Shown here: positions 28,133 through 28,420 of the stretch, piece by piece | Position numbering within the stretch: position 1 is the stretch's first letter | How the letters are laid out: every line of letters begins with the position of its first letter | Assembly: GCF_000006405.1 (NCBI RefSeq) | Contig: NW_003209803.1 | Location: forward strand, 16,259 to 44,678 | DNA: 28,420 bases | Direction of reading: 5' to 3' | Source: Perkinsus marinus ATCC 50983 | Taxonomy: Eukaryota; Perkinsozoa; Perkinsida; Perkinsidae | Translations under genes and position numbers: made by a program | The notes under the pieces: model-generated | The model's input: the letters and a program-made list of their open reading frames with translations, nothing else | What the model was told of the DNA's origin: nothing | The model's database searches: none

Positions 28133-28373
28133 AGTTAGCGTAGTGGTAAGCGCCCAGGTCTGCGCGCAGGTGGTTGCAGGTTCGAATCCCACCGGGTCCG
28201 CGCAGGGTCCCCACTTTAGTGGGGTGGGCGGACCCCCTCCCACCGGGAACCTCGAAACCCTGGTTGGTTAATCAAGAGAATGCGCGAAAGCGCAAGTGAA
28301 TACATAGATCTGAAACGTCCAGTATAGGGCGTCTAGTAGAGACCGCCTAGCTATCGATCCCTCGATCGATAGC
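28133..28373 (+). ncRNA. tRNA-headed structured RNA element, copy 2
   Basis: Box A TAGCGTAGTGG (28136) and box B GGTTCGAATCC (28179). Hairpin 1 (28195-28234): GGTCCGCGCA/TGGGCGGACC (9 of 10 pairs), GGGT bulge, inner CCCCAC-TTTA-GTGGGG. Hairpin 2 (28281-28294): TGCGC-GAAA-GCGCA, a GNRA tetraloop. Hairpin 3 (28350-28373): GCTATCGAT-6 nt-ATCGATAGC. The start-to-start distance from hairpin 1 to 2 is 86 nt in both copies. Between copies hairpin 1 keeps pairing although T-A became C-G and G-C became A-T, which is covariation. The 3' end lies beyond or near the window edge. Confidence 0.65.
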
Positions 28374-28420
28374 AAAGCGTCGGCTCAACAGCAAGTCAGT
28401 AGCAATGTCGGCCCAACATC

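Noticed and set aside
26202-28190. Functional tRNA genes
   Set aside because: Box A/B and T-arms are good, but acceptor stems do not pair and several anticodon or T loops have the wrong length.

Overview
The window comes from a nuclear eukaryotic genome and is almost wholly made of mobile-element sequence. The signs are GT..AG introns of about 40-83 nt with phase-consistent exon joins, LTR-retrotransposon gag/pol remains, a Mutator-like (MULE) transposase gene, tyrosine-recombinase remains, and an array of Pol III-type box A/box B (tRNA-like) modules. I see no bacterial operon, rRNA or ordinary housekeeping gene. A compact unicellular eukaryote fits; a perkinsid-type alveolate is my guess from general resemblance only (low confidence).

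Layout. 1-757: nothing recognised. 758-3433 (-): multi-exon MULE transposase with an N-terminal zinc-binding motif, DDE core and SWIM finger, nearly all exons joined in phase. 3434-9180: essentially non-coding, with a short minisatellite (4588-5165), two weak integrase-tail-like relics, and a striking set of perfect palindromes, most with a single-base centre. 9184-11219 (-): decayed Ty3/gypsy-like gag-protease. 11317-13320 (+): decayed pol (RT, RNase H, integrase ends, integrase core missing). 13321-14580: nothing recognised. 14600-15386 (-): integrase relic. 15512-16601 (+): gag-like relic. 16640-16970 (+): relic of a second MULE sharing exon sequence and an intron position with the first. 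16970-17812 (+): tyrosine recombinase with R, HxxR, W and Y present but frames broken. 17813-19290: nothing recognised.

19297-24801 (+) is one uninterrupted BEL/Pao-type polyprotein frame (protease-like region, RT with FVDD, RNase H, H2C2 finger, integrase DDE with D-35-E spacing). It is followed by a second ORF of unknown function (25173-26096). Pol, the 371-nt spacer and ORF2 share an extreme excess of the tetranucleotide TCTA, on one strand and in all codon phases, which starts near 19300 and stops near 25915. This suggests the two ORFs belong to one element carrying a nucleotide-level signal or bias.

25911-28420 holds two diverged copies of a dispersed repeat and eight tRNA-like modules, all on the + strand. 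Two of these modules are followed by the same three-hairpin architecture: the first two hairpins start exactly 86 nt apart in both copies, with base-pair covariation in the first stem. This looks like a highly structured, tRNA-headed SINE or ncRNA family. The strongest candidates for something undescribed are the TCTA domain with its extra ORF, the single-centre palindromes (one of which is itself an insertion into a zinc-knuckle codon run), and the structured tRNA-headed RNA family.
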